Positions 8,770 to 16,628 of a stretch of 32,822 nt of DNA are shown here, in pieces. Numbering within the stretch: the first letter of the stretch is position 1; each line of letters starts with the position of its first letter. The notes beneath the pieces were generated by a model that did no database searches, was not told the origin of the DNA, and worked only from the letters and a program-made list of their open reading frames with translations. The DNA comes from Clostridia bacterium (lineage in GTDB: Bacteria > Bacillota > Clostridia > Oscillospirales > QAMX01). Position numbers and translations under genes: made by a program. The stretch is from NCBI GenBank assembly GCA_017441705.1, contig JAFRWU010000023.1, forward strand, positions 1-32,822, in the 5' to 3' direction.

Positions 8770-8785
8770 CCCTTCCGCGGAAGGG
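8770..8785 (+). other. Perfect 16-bp palindrome in the leader
   Basis: CCCTTCCGCGGAAGGG lies in the leader of the oxidoreductase mRNA. It could be a hairpin or a protein site. No T-tract follows, so it is not a standard terminator. Confidence 0.45.
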
Positions 8786-8848
8786 GACGGGTCTCCCACC
8801 GAAGAGCATACAGGTTTTTCCGACCTTTGTCAAGTGACGGAGTACGAC

Positions 8849-10162
8849 ATGAAACACGAGACCTTTCATTACAGAACCGCGGAGGAATTTCGGGACAAGC
8901 TCCGGGAGCTCGGTCTGGAGATCCCGCTCGCTGAAAACACGGACGCGTTGTTCCGCCCGCTCGGCCGGATCCCGAACCGCATCGTCTTCCAGCCGATGGA
9001 GGGCTGCGACGGCGGGACCGACGGCACCATCGGGGAGCTTTCCCTGCGGCGGTATATCCGCGAGGCCGAGGGCGGCGCGGGGATTCTCTGGTTCGAGGCG
9101 GTGGCCGTCGTCCCGGAGGGGAGAGCCAATCCCCGCCAGCCGTGGCTTACCGAAAAGACGCTCGCAAGCTTCCAGCAGACCGTGGAAAAGGTCAAGGAAG
9201 CCGGCGTGAAAAAGAACGGATACGCCCCCGTCATGATCCTGCAGGCCACGCATTCGGGCCGGTATTCCCGGCCGGAAGGTACGTCCGCCCCGATCATCGC
9301 CTATAACAATCCGCTTTTTGAAAAGGACGCGCCGATCTCCGCCGACCGGATCGCGAGCGACGGGTATCTGGATTCGCTTCCGGAATACTACGGAAGAACG
9401 GCGGCGCTCGCCGAAAAGGCGGGGTTTGACGGCGTGGATATCAAATGCTGTCACCGGTATCTCCTGAGCGAGCTGCTTTCGGCCTACAACCGTCCCGGGA
9501 AATACGGCGGAAGCCTGGAAAACCGGGCGCGGCTGCTTCTCGAGGGGATCGACGCGGCGAACGCCGCGACGGGCCGGGATTTCATCAAGACCTCCAGACT
9601 CAATCTTTACGACGCCTTCCCCTATCCCTTCGGCTTCGGAACAGACCTGCGGGAGGGAAGCGCGAAAAGGGACGCCGGGGAGCTTTTCGCTCTGGTCTCC
9701 CGGATGAAGGAGCGCGGCGTCCGCCTTCTCAACACCTCCATGGGAAACCCCTACGTGAATCCTCACGTGAACCGTCCTTACGATCTGGGCGGCTACGTTC
9801 CCGACGAGCATCCGCTCGAAGGCGTGGCGCGCATGATCGCCGGCGTAAAAGAGCTGCAGGAGGCGTTCCCCGATCTTCTGACGGTCGCCTCGGGACTTAC
9901 CTATCTGCGCGGATTCGCCTTCCCGGCCGCGGCGGCCCTGGTGGAAAGCGGAAGCGCGGCTTTTGCCGGCTTCGGCCGGGAAAGCTTCGCCTACCCGGAT
10001 TTTCCGAACGATCTCAAAAAGGGAGAACTCGACCGGAAAAAGCTCTGCGTCGCCTGCTCGAAATGCACCGAACTGATGCGCGCGGGCTCGGTGACCGGAT
10101 GCGTGCTGCAGGATAAGGAGATCTATCTCCCCCTGTACCGCGCCCGGTGCATGAAGAAATGA
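8849..10162 (+). CDS. Old Yellow Enzyme-family flavin oxidoreductase (NADH:flavin oxidoreductase), paralogue 1
   Basis: A 437-residue FMN TIM-barrel protein related to the N-terminal half of 2,4-dienoyl-CoA reductase. The start of the barrel has NRIVFQPMEG, a later strand IKCCHRYLLSELLS and the conserved YGGSLENRARLL (about residues 219-230). In relatives the central motif is HGYL; here it is HRYL. The C-terminus has cysteines 400, 403, 406 and 418 (C-x2-C-x2-C-x11-C), which resembles the Fe-S site of FadH but is one residue shorter between the second and third cysteines. There is no following NAD(P)H/FAD domain, so an external electron donor is implied. ATG at 8849 is preferred over GTG 8834 because GGAG lies six bases upstream. 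The substrate is unknown; the paralogue lies at 15177. Confidence 0.87.
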   Translation: MKHETFHYRTAEEFRDKLRELGLEIPLAENTDALFRPLGRIPNRIVFQPMEGCDGGTDGTIGELSLRRYIREAEGGAGILWFEAVAVVPEGRANPRQPWLTEKTLASFQQTVEKVKEAGVKKNGYAPVMILQATHSGRYSRPEGTSAPIIAYNNPLFEKDAPISADRIASDGYLDSLPEYYGRTAALAEKAGFDGVDIKCCHRYLLSELLSAYNRPGKYGGSLENRARLLLEGIDAANAATGRDFIKTSRLNLYDAFPYPFGFGTDLREGSAKRDAGELFALVSRMKERGVRLLNTSMGNPYVNPHVNRPYDLGGYVPDEHPLEGVARMIAGVKELQEAFPDLLTVASGLTYLRGFAFPAAAALVESGSAAFAGFGRESFAYPDFPNDLKKGELDRKKLCVACSKCTELMRAGSVTGCVLQDKEIYLPLYRARCMKK

Positions 10163-10164
10163 AA

Positions 10165-10200
10165 CCGTATCCCGGCGAAAAAGCACGGGAACGGATACGG
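10165..10200 (+). other. Hairpin between the oxidoreductase and foldase genes
   Basis: CCGTATCCCG (10165-10174) pairs with CGGG and GGATACGG (to 10200) around an A-rich loop. No T-run follows; the AAAGG ribosome site of the next gene starts at once. It may be a weak terminator or a processing hairpin. Confidence 0.45.
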
Positions 10201-10217
10201 AAAGGATGACAGCCGAT

Positions 10218-11225
10218 ATGAAAGGGATCCTCAAAAGAGCGGCGGCGGTCGCGCTCGCGCTTGCGCTGGCGGTCGCGCTCCTCGCCTCCTGCTCGGGATC
10301 GCGCACCCTCCTCACGGTGGACGGCGCCGCCGTCACCGAGGAGATCATGAATTATTACGTCTATATTTCCACCTCCATGCTGGAGCTTTACAATCGCGGC
10401 GCCCTGGATTACTCCGCCGAGATCGAAGAATTCGGCGGAAGGAAACTCGGCGACGTGATCAAGGAGCTTGCCTACCAGCAGATCCTGAACGATTATGCCG
10501 GCCTGAGCCTCGCCAAGCAGTACGACCTGGAATTCGACGAGGAGGAAATGACCCTGATCGACAGCCAGGTGGAGAAGGTCATCGCCGGCATCGGCGACAA
10601 CAGCACCTACCGGGATTTCCTGAACACCGTGAAAATATCCGACAAGACCTACCGCCAGATGCTCCGGAATCAGATGCTTCTGGACAAAGTCAAGGAATAT
10701 CTGGTGGCGGACGACGGTCCGATGGCTCTGACCGAGGAAGAACTCGCCGCGGCCACCGAAACCTTCCGGGAGGATTTCGTCAACGTGGAATACGTCGTTC
10801 TTTCCCGGCTGGATCTCACCAACGGCGAGGAGCTGGATTCCGCGACCATCGCAGCCCAGCGTGAGCTGGCGCAGAAGGTGCGCGCGCTCGCGCTCAACGG
10901 CAGCAATTTCCACAAGCTGATCGACAAATACAGCGCGAACAAGCCCAGCGACGGCTACAGCGCCTACGTCAAAAACGACGCCAGCGAAGGACTTCCCGAA
11001 GAATTCCTCCGGGCGGCCTTCTCCCTGAAGGACGGCGAGATCAGCAATGTGATCTCCACGGAATACGGGTTCTACGTCATCAAGCGCCTGCCCTACGACG
11101 AACTTCTCCCCACGGTGGTGAAAAAGACCGCCCAAGAGGAAAAATATGAGAAGCTGCTCAAAGAGGTACAGGACCGCATGACGGTGGTCACCACGGCCGC
11201 CTTCAACGCCTACGAGGTCAAATGA
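10218..11225 (+). CDS. PrsA/SurA-like peptidyl-prolyl isomerase lipoprotein
   Basis: A 335-residue exported foldase, probably anchored to the outer face of the cytoplasmic membrane. The N-terminus MKGILKRAAA with a long Ala/Leu/Val stretch ends in the lipobox LASC, giving a lipid-modified cysteine. A SurA-N-like helical region follows (about residues 40-170). The parvulin-type part is near VEYVVLSR and FHKLIDKYSANKPSDGYSAYV to GEISNVISTEYGFYVIKRL. ATG at 10218 is chosen over 10206 because the signal peptide starts there and the AAAGG at 10201-10205 is too close to the earlier ATG. Its stop overlaps the next start by four bases (ATGA). The parvulin domain is divergent, so it could be a holdase rather than an active isomerase. 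Confidence 0.85.
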   Translation: MKGILKRAAAVALALALAVALLASCSGSRTLLTVDGAAVTEEIMNYYVYISTSMLELYNRGALDYSAEIEEFGGRKLGDVIKELAYQQILNDYAGLSLAKQYDLEFDEEEMTLIDSQVEKVIAGIGDNSTYRDFLNTVKISDKTYRQMLRNQMLLDKVKEYLVADDGPMALTEEELAAATETFREDFVNVEYVVLSRLDLTNGEELDSATIAAQRELAQKVRALALNGSNFHKLIDKYSANKPSDGYSAYVKNDASEGLPEEFLRAAFSLKDGEISNVISTEYGFYVIKRLPYDELLPTVVKKTAQEEKYEKLLKEVQDRMTVVTTAAFNAYEVK

Positions 11226-12109
11226 ACCGCACGCTCTTTTTTCGGGTGGCTCCGGAGGAAGACGGCCGCAGGGCCGGGGAGCTTTTGCGGAAAAAAGGAA
11301 TATCGCATACCCTGCTGGTGCTGATCAAGCGGCAGGGTATGCTTTTCTGTGACGGCGAGCCGGTCTTTTCGAACCGCGTCGTGCGCGCGGGGGAGACCCT
11401 GGCCGTCACGCTCCGGGAAGAGGAGGGGAGCGGGAACATCGCGCCGGAGGAAGGACCGCTTCGGATCCTTTACGAGGACGAGGACGTCCTCGCGGTCGAC
11501 AAGGAGGCCGGGATCCCGGTGCATCCCTCCCGCGCTCACGTGTACGGGACCCTGGCCGGGCGGGTGATGAAGAGATACGAGGGGGAGGTTTTCACCTTCC
11601 GCGCGGTGAACCGGCTGGATCTGGGCACGAGCGGGATCGTTCTGGTGGCGAAAAACGCCCTTTCGGCCAACTGGCTCGCCTCTCACGCCGGAATGGAAAA
11701 AGAATACCTGGGCCTTGCCCGGGGGAAATTCCCGGAAAAGCTTCTCATCGACCGGCCCGTTGCGCGGGAGGCCGAAGGGGAAATGCGCCGCGTGGTCCGG
11801 GAGGACGGGGAACGGGCCGTGACCGAAGCCGAACGTCTCTCCTTTCACGGGGATTTTTCCCTGGTGCGTTTCCTCCTCCACACCGGCCGGACCCACCAGA
11901 TCCGGGTGCACGCGGCTTACGTCGGGCATCCTCTTCTGGGCGATCCGCTTTACGGGGAGGGCGGCGAAGAAGCGTACGGTCTTGCGCGTCAGGCGCTCCA
12001 CGCCGCGCGGCTTTCTTTTTTCCTGCCCTATTCCGAAAAGAGGGCGACGATCGAGTCTCCTCTGCCGGAGGATCTTTCCCGGATCCTTGCGGCGCATCCC
12101 GCGGAATAG
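11222..12109 (+). CDS. RluD-family RNA pseudouridine synthase
   Basis: A 295-residue enzyme that isomerises uridine in rRNA or tRNA to pseudouridine. An N-terminal S4-like segment is suggested by RAGELLRKKGISHTLLVLIK. The catalytic motif is NRLDLGTSGIVL with Asp133; most relatives have HRLD. The C-terminal motif GRTHQIRVHAAYVGHPLLGD is typical of the family. It overlaps the foldase gene by ATGA, so the two are translationally coupled. Which site it modifies cannot be told from sequence. Confidence 0.93.
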   Translation: MNRTLFFRVAPEEDGRRAGELLRKKGISHTLLVLIKRQGMLFCDGEPVFSNRVVRAGETLAVTLREEEGSGNIAPEEGPLRILYEDEDVLAVDKEAGIPVHPSRAHVYGTLAGRVMKRYEGEVFTFRAVNRLDLGTSGIVLVAKNALSANWLASHAGMEKEYLGLARGKFPEKLLIDRPVAREAEGEMRRVVREDGERAVTEAERLSFHGDFSLVRFLLHTGRTHQIRVHAAYVGHPLLGDPLYGEGGEEAYGLARQALHAARLSFFLPYSEKRATIESPLPEDLSRILAAHPAE

Positions 12110-12151
12110 CGGCCGGCGATCCGGAGCCCTGCGTCAAAGCATGATAAACCG

Positions 12152-12164
12152 CCGCCGGAGGCGG
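12152..12164 (-). other. Small CCGCC-tcc-GGCGG hairpin
   Basis: The 13 bases, read on the minus strand, are identical to the core of the hairpin at 5227-5239 and close to that at 8665-8681. This is a recurrent intergenic hairpin of this genome. Confidence 0.4.
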
Positions 12165-12175
12165 AAGAAAACCGA

Positions 12176-12225
12176 AAGGGCTGTGAAAAGGAGCGGAAAA
12201 GTCCGCGGCTTCACGGCCCTTTTTG
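12176..12225 (+). terminator. Terminator after the pseudouridine synthase gene
   Basis: GGGCTGTGAA (12178-12187) pairs with TTCACGGCCC (12210-12219) with one G-U pair, an inner CGGA/TCCG stem and a T5 tail. Confidence 0.85.
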
Positions 12226-12248
12226 CCGCTCTTCCGGGCGCGGAGCTC

Positions 12249-12277
12249 TTGTCACCGGAGGAGAAATATGCTATACT
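12249..12277 (+). promoter_or_regulatory. Promoter of galE-phosphoglucomutase operon
   Basis: -35 TTGTCA (12249-12254), 17-bp spacer, -10 TATACT (12272-12277). It lies 56 bp before the galE ATG. Confidence 0.8.
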
Positions 12278-12333
12278 GTTCCACAGAAAATCGCGCACGG
12301 CAAATGCTCGCGGAAGAACGAGGAGGATATCAT

Positions 12334-13350
12334 ATGAAGGTTCTGGTCACCGGCGGCGCCGGGTATATCGGCAGCCACACCTGCGTGGCGCTTCTGGAGG
12401 CGGGGTATGACGTCGCCTGCATCGACAATCTGGACAACAGCTCCTACGAGGCGATCCGCCGCGTGGAGGAGCTGACCGGCAAAAAGATCCCCTTTTATGA
12501 AAAGAACATCCTGGACAGGGAAGCGCTGAAGGCGGTCTTCGAGGCTGAAAAGCCAGACGCGGTCATCCACTTCGCCGCGCTGAAGGCGGTGGGCGAATCG
12601 GTGGCAAAGCCGCTGGAATACTACCACACCAACGTATACGGCACCATCACGCTCCTGGAAGTCATGCGGGAGGAGGGCGTGAAAAAGCTGGTCTACAGCT
12701 CCTCGGCCACGGTTTACAGCTCGGTCAAGGAGATGCCGGTGAACGAGGAATCCTTCGCCTACGTCACCACCAATCCCTACGGCTGGACCAAGATCATGTG
12801 CGAACAGATCATCCGCGACACCGCGAAAGCCGATCCGGAGCTTTCGGCGGCGCTCCTGCGCTACTTCAATCCGGTGGGCGCCCATCCCTCCGGCCGCATC
12901 GGCGAGGATCCGGCGGGCATCCCCAACAACCTCATGCCCTATATCGCCCAGGTGGCCAGCGGCAAGCTCCAGCGTCTTTCGGTCTACGGCAACGATTATC
13001 CCACCCGCGACGGCACCGGCGTGCGCGACTACATCCACGTCTGCGATCTGGCCGACGGACACGTGCTGGCGCTGGGCAGGATCGCCGGAGGCAAGGGCGT
13101 TTACACCTATAACCTCGGCAGCGGCAAGGGCACCTCGGTCCTGGAAATGGTAAAGGCGTTTGAAGAGGCGTCGGGCAGAAAGATCCCCTACGTCATCGCG
13201 CCGCGCCGTCCCGGCGACATCGCGGAGGTTTTCGCCGACGCGTCGCTTGCGGAGAAAGAGCTCGGCTTCAAAACGAAGCGGGACGTCTTCGACATGTGCC
13301 GGGACCTCTGGAACTGGCAGTCGCACAATCCCAACGGATACGAAAAGTAA
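12334..13350 (+). CDS. galE: UDP-glucose 4-epimerase
   Basis: Interconverts UDP-glucose and UDP-galactose, for galactose use and for building cell-surface polysaccharide. The 338 residues equal the usual GalE length. The N-terminus VLVTGGAGYIGSHT is the NAD-binding glycine motif. YSSSATVYSS carries the active-site Ser/Thr and NPYGWTKIMCEQI the Tyr-x3-Lys pair. RYFNPVGAHPSGRIGEDP and RDGTGVRDYIHVCDLA are GalE-specific. The ATG at 12334 is set by AGGAGG at 12321-12326; the frame is open further upstream without similarity. It is 33 bases before the phosphoglucomutase gene under a common promoter, matching a glucose-1-phosphate/UDP-sugar unit. Confidence 0.97.
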   Translation: MKVLVTGGAGYIGSHTCVALLEAGYDVACIDNLDNSSYEAIRRVEELTGKKIPFYEKNILDREALKAVFEAEKPDAVIHFAALKAVGESVAKPLEYYHTNVYGTITLLEVMREEGVKKLVYSSSATVYSSVKEMPVNEESFAYVTTNPYGWTKIMCEQIIRDTAKADPELSAALLRYFNPVGAHPSGRIGEDPAGIPNNLMPYIAQVASGKLQRLSVYGNDYPTRDGTGVRDYIHVCDLADGHVLALGRIAGGKGVYTYNLGSGKGTSVLEMVKAFEEASGRKIPYVIAPRRPGDIAEVFADASLAEKELGFKTKRDVFDMCRDLWNWQSHNPNGYEK

Positions 13351-13383
13351 GCGGAAGGCCTGCCGGCAGAAAGGATCCGATCT

Positions 13384-15102
13384 ATGGCATATCTGGACGA
13401 ATATCAAAAATGGCTTGAATATCCCGCGCTGGACCCGGCCTTGAAAGAGGAACTGGAGGCGATGAAGGGGAACGAGAAGGCGATCGAGGACGCCTTTTTC
13501 GCGCCGCTCTCCTTCGGGACGGCGGGGCTTCGCGGCGTCATGGGCGCCGGGATCAACCGCATGAACCGCTACACGGTGGCGCAGGCCACCAAAGGCCTTT
13601 CGGAATACATCCTTTCCTTCGGGAAGGAGACGGCGGAAAGAGGCTGCGCCGTCTGTTACGACAGCCGCAACAACTCCGCCCTTTTCTCGGAGATCGTCGC
13701 CCGCGTTCTGGCGCACGACGGGATCCGGGTGTTCCTCTTCGACGAGCTGCGCCCCACTCCCGAGCTTTCCTTCATCATCCGCCGGAACGGATACGTCGCC
13801 GGCGTCAACGTCACCGCCAGCCATAATCCCAAGGAGTACAACGGCTACAAGGTCTACTGGGAGGACGGCGCTCAGCTTTCGGACGCCGTCGCCGGCGCAG
13901 TCTCCGAAAGGATCCGCGCGACCGATCTTTTCGGCGTGGAGCTCGCCGATTTTGAGGAGGCGAAAAGGAACGGCCTGATCACGATCCTCGGAAAAGAAAC
14001 GGATGAGGCGTTCTACGAGGCCATTCTCAAAACCTCCATCAATCCCGGCGCGATCCGGGAGGCGGCTCCCGGCTTCAAGGTCATCTACACGCCCTTCCAC
14101 GGCGCAGGCTACCGGGAGGTGCCCGAGATCCTGAGGCGTCTCGGCCAGGAATCCTTCTATCCGGTGAAGGAGCAGATGGTCGTGGACGGCAATTTCCCCA
14201 CGGTGAAAAGCCCCAACCCGGAGAATAAAGAAGGCTTCGCCATCGCCATCGACATGGCGAAGAAGATGAACGTGGATCTGATCGTCGGCACCGACCCCGA
14301 CGCCGACCGGCTCGGCGCGGTGGTCCGGAACGCCGAAGGCGAATACGTCAGCCTCACCGGGAACCAGATGGGCGTCCTGCTTCTGGACTACATCATCCGC
14401 GCCCGGAAGGAAAACGGCACCCTTTCGGATAAGGCCGTGATGATCACCTCCTGCGTTTCCACCCGCATGGCCGAAGCGGTCGCCGACGCGGGCGGCGTCG
14501 AGACCGATTACTGCTTCACCGGCTTCCGCTTCATCGCGGAAAGGATGAACAAGGCCGTTTCCGAGGGCAAGCAGTTCCTCCTGGGGTTTGAGGAATCCTG
14601 CGGCTATCTCATGGGCGATTACGCCCGCGACAAGGATGCGGTGGGCGCCGCGGCCGTCGCGATCGAAATGGCGGCGTATTATCACCTCCGCGGCAAGACT
14701 CTCTACGACGTCCTGATCGAATGCTACCGGAAATATGGATACTATTCCGAAACGACTATGAATCTGGTGATGCCCGGCGTGGACGGCCTGGAAAGGATCC
14801 GCGGCCTGATGAAATCGCTGCGGGAGGAGCCTCCGGCCGATATTGCCGGCAGAGCCGTCGCCGCCGTGAGCGATCACCTGGCGGGGACCCGGAAGAGCGC
14901 GAGCGGGACCGAAGCGCTTCCCGCCCATCTCACCGGATCCAACGTTCTCGGCTTTATGCTGGCGGACGGATCGGAGGTCCTGGTGCGTCCCTCGGGCACC
15001 GAGCCGAAGGTCAAGGTCTACGTCCTGACCCGCGGCAAAAGCGCCGAAGAGGCCGAAAAGACGAAGAGCGAGCTCACCGAAGCCTGCAAGGGCTGGATCT
15101 GA
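13384..15102 (+). CDS. pgcA: Phosphoglucomutase/phosphomannomutase (alpha-D-phosphohexomutase)
   Basis: A 572-residue enzyme that moves phosphate between C6 and C1 of glucose (or mannose), supplying glucose-1-phosphate for UDP-glucose. The motifs are in family order: GTAGLRGVMGAGINRMN, the phosphoserine loop TASHNPKEYNGYK with Ser146, the metal loop DPDADR (304-309), the sugar-binding loop GFEESCGY and the C-terminal phosphate-binding RPSGTEPKVKVY. The length and loop sequences are those of the Firmicutes PgcA type rather than the shorter GlmM type. It is the second gene of the galE operon and a perfect hairpin follows. Confidence 0.93.
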   Translation: MAYLDEYQKWLEYPALDPALKEELEAMKGNEKAIEDAFFAPLSFGTAGLRGVMGAGINRMNRYTVAQATKGLSEYILSFGKETAERGCAVCYDSRNNSALFSEIVARVLAHDGIRVFLFDELRPTPELSFIIRRNGYVAGVNVTASHNPKEYNGYKVYWEDGAQLSDAVAGAVSERIRATDLFGVELADFEEAKRNGLITILGKETDEAFYEAILKTSINPGAIREAAPGFKVIYTPFHGAGYREVPEILRRLGQESFYPVKEQMVVDGNFPTVKSPNPENKEGFAIAIDMAKKMNVDLIVGTDPDADRLGAVVRNAEGEYVSLTGNQMGVLLLDYIIRARKENGTLSDKAVMITSCVSTRMAEAVADAGGVETDYCFTGFRFIAERMNKAVSEGKQFLLGFEESCGYLMGDYARDKDAVGAAAVAIEMAAYYHLRGKTLYDVLIECYRKYGYYSETTMNLVMPGVDGLERIRGLMKSLREEPPADIAGRAVAAVSDHLAGTRKSASGTEALPAHLTGSNVLGFMLADGSEVLVRPSGTEPKVKVYVLTRGKSAEEAEKTKSELTEACKGWI

Positions 15103-15114
15103 GAAGCAAAAGAC

Positions 15115-15152
15115 GCGGGCGGAAAAACGACAGCCGTTTTTCCGCCCGCTTT
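15115..15152 (+). terminator. Terminator-like hairpin after phosphoglucomutase
   Basis: A perfect 15-bp stem (GCGGGCGGAAAAACG at 15115-15129 and complement at 15135-15149) with a 5-base loop and a short TTT tail. The next gene starts 27 bases later, so some readthrough is possible. Confidence 0.75.
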
Positions 15153-15176
15153 CGCGATCCGGGAAAGGGGAAAAGC

Positions 15177-16436
15177 GTGAAACGAAACTGGTTTGAGTAT
15201 CATTCGCCGGAGGAAATCCTGGCGGATGCGAAGCGAAACGGCGTTCATCTTCCGCTGGCGAAAGACGCCGGGGTCCTTTGGGAAAAGCTGACCTTCGGAG
15301 GCGTGACGCTTCAGAACCGGATCGGGATCGCTCCGATGGAGGGGGTGGACAGCCTTCCCTCCGGCGCGCCGTCGGAGCTGACCTTCCGCCGTTACCGCCG
15401 CTTCGCCCGGGGCGGGGCGGGGCTTATCTGGCTGGAGGCCACGGCGCCGTCGCCCGCGGGCAGAAGCCACGGGAAGCAGCTGATGCTGACCGAAGAAACG
15501 CTCGGCGATTTTCAGCGCCTTTCGGACGCTGTGCGCGAGGAAGGAATGAAGAAAAACGGCTTTTCGCCCTATCTGGTGATCCAGGCTCACGTTGCCGGGC
15601 GAATGGCCGAAAAACGGCCGCTGGTCGGCCGGTTTTTCCCCGAACGCGACAGGAAGCTCCGGGGGTTTGACGGAAAGCTCGCGACCGACGACGAACTGAA
15701 AAGGACCGAAGAGGAGCTCGGCGCTTTCGCCTTGCTTGCCAAAAAAGCCGGTTTCGACGCGGTGGAGATCAAATGCTGCCACGGCTATCTTCTGGGAGAG
15801 CTGCTTTCGGCCTACGAGCGCCCCGGTCCCTACGGCGGTTCCTTTGAAAACAGGACCCGCCTGTTCCGGAACGCCGTGAAGGCTGCGAAAGCCTTTGAGG
15901 ACGATGCTTTTCTCGTCACCGCCCGGCTCGGGATCTACGACGGGCTGCCCCGTCCCTACGGCTTCGGCGTCGGGCCGGACGGCGGGATCGAACCCGATAT
16001 GACCGAGCCGGTCCGTCTGGTCAGAGAGCTCCGGGAGGAAGGCATGCCCTTCCTGAACCTCTCTCTGGGCCTGACTCTCACCGCCGCGGCGAAACAGAAT
16101 CCGATCCGGGATCTCGCGCGGATCGCCGACCTGACGGGGCAAATCAAAAAGGCCGTGCCGGAGATGACCGTATCGGGCACCGCCTTCTCGTATTTCCGGC
16201 AGTTCGCGGGGCTCCACGCCGCGGGATGCGTGGAGGAGGGCGTGTGCGACCACGTGCTTTTCGGCCGGATGGCCTTTGCCGACCCGGATTTCCCGCTGGA
16301 GCTGCGCGGCGCGGGGACGATCGACCCGGAAAAGACCTGCCTCACCTGCGACGGATGCGGCCGTCTCATCCGGGGCAGAAGACCCACCGGCTGCGTCGTG
16401 CGGGACAGGGAGACCTACCCGGTCCGGGAGGATTGA
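15177..16436 (+). CDS. Old Yellow Enzyme-family flavin oxidoreductase, paralogue 2
   Basis: A 419-residue FMN TIM-barrel protein, the second member of this family in the window. It has NRIGIAPMEG, IKCCHGYLLGELLSAYERP and YGGSFENRTRL. The C-terminal cysteines 388, 391, 394 and 406 have exactly the same C-x2-C-x2-C-x11-C spacing as the copy at 8849, and again there is no fused FAD/NAD domain. The GTG start at 15177 follows GGGAAAGGGGAAAAGC. Unlike paralogue 1 it keeps HGYL. The gene is followed directly by the A7 tract and half-stem of a terminator that has been split by an inserted element (16451-18302). Substrate unknown; an enoate or dienoyl reductase role is only family-based inference. Confidence 0.87.
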   Translation: MKRNWFEYHSPEEILADAKRNGVHLPLAKDAGVLWEKLTFGGVTLQNRIGIAPMEGVDSLPSGAPSELTFRRYRRFARGGAGLIWLEATAPSPAGRSHGKQLMLTEETLGDFQRLSDAVREEGMKKNGFSPYLVIQAHVAGRMAEKRPLVGRFFPERDRKLRGFDGKLATDDELKRTEEELGAFALLAKKAGFDAVEIKCCHGYLLGELLSAYERPGPYGGSFENRTRLFRNAVKAAKAFEDDAFLVTARLGIYDGLPRPYGFGVGPDGGIEPDMTEPVRLVRELREEGMPFLNLSLGLTLTAAAKQNPIRDLARIADLTGQIKKAVPEMTVSGTAFSYFRQFAGLHAAGCVEEGVCDHVLFGRMAFADPDFPLELRGAGTIDPEKTCLTCDGCGRLIRGRRPTGCVVRDRETYPVRED

Positions 16437-16450
16437 GCCCGCCGGGCCAT

Positions 16451-16496
16451 AAAAAAAGGAGGCGCCTTCAAAGCACACTCCCCGTAAGACAGTAAT
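16451..16496 (+). other. Left attachment site (attL) of an integrated element
   Basis: The outer half is the host terminator arm: A7, GGAGGCG, CCTTC (16451-16469). The shared core is AAAG (16470-16473). The inner half ends in CCCCGTAAGACAGTAAT (16480-16496), which is the inverse of the right end at 18261-18275. Together with 18261-18302 it rebuilds two palindromic sites, as expected for attL of a serine recombinase. Confidence 0.7.
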
Positions 16497-16531
16497 TCAA
16501 GAAAAGCATTGAAAAACAGCATCTGTCTTAC
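16484..16531. repeat. Inverted repeat GTAAGACAG / CTGTCTTAC at the left end of the element
   Basis: GTAAGACAG (16484-16492) and its exact inverse CTGTCTTAC (16523-16531) are 30 bases apart. A further inverse copy is in the right end (18265-18273). They may be recombinase or accessory-factor binding sites. Confidence 0.55.
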
Positions 16532-16569
16532 AGGATTGGGAATCAACGCAAACCTTTTATTTTGAACAC

Positions 16570-16608
16570 GACAGCCGCCCGGTTTGATCCGCGCGGCTGT
16601 CCGTTTTT
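16570..16608 (+). terminator. Terminator inside the left end of the element
   Basis: GACAGCCGC (16570-16578) pairs with GCGGCTGTC (16593-16601), followed by CGTTTTTT. It reads on the plus strand, so it would stop transcripts coming from the oxidoreductase gene, replacing the terminator broken by the insertion. Confidence 0.8.
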
Positions 16609-16628
16609 TGAAATGGGGGATTTCTATC

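Noticed and set aside
12271-14928. Long minus-strand open frame opposite galE and phosphoglucomutase
   Set aside because: Antisense shadow caused by high GC and third-position bias; both plus-strand genes carry complete family motifs.
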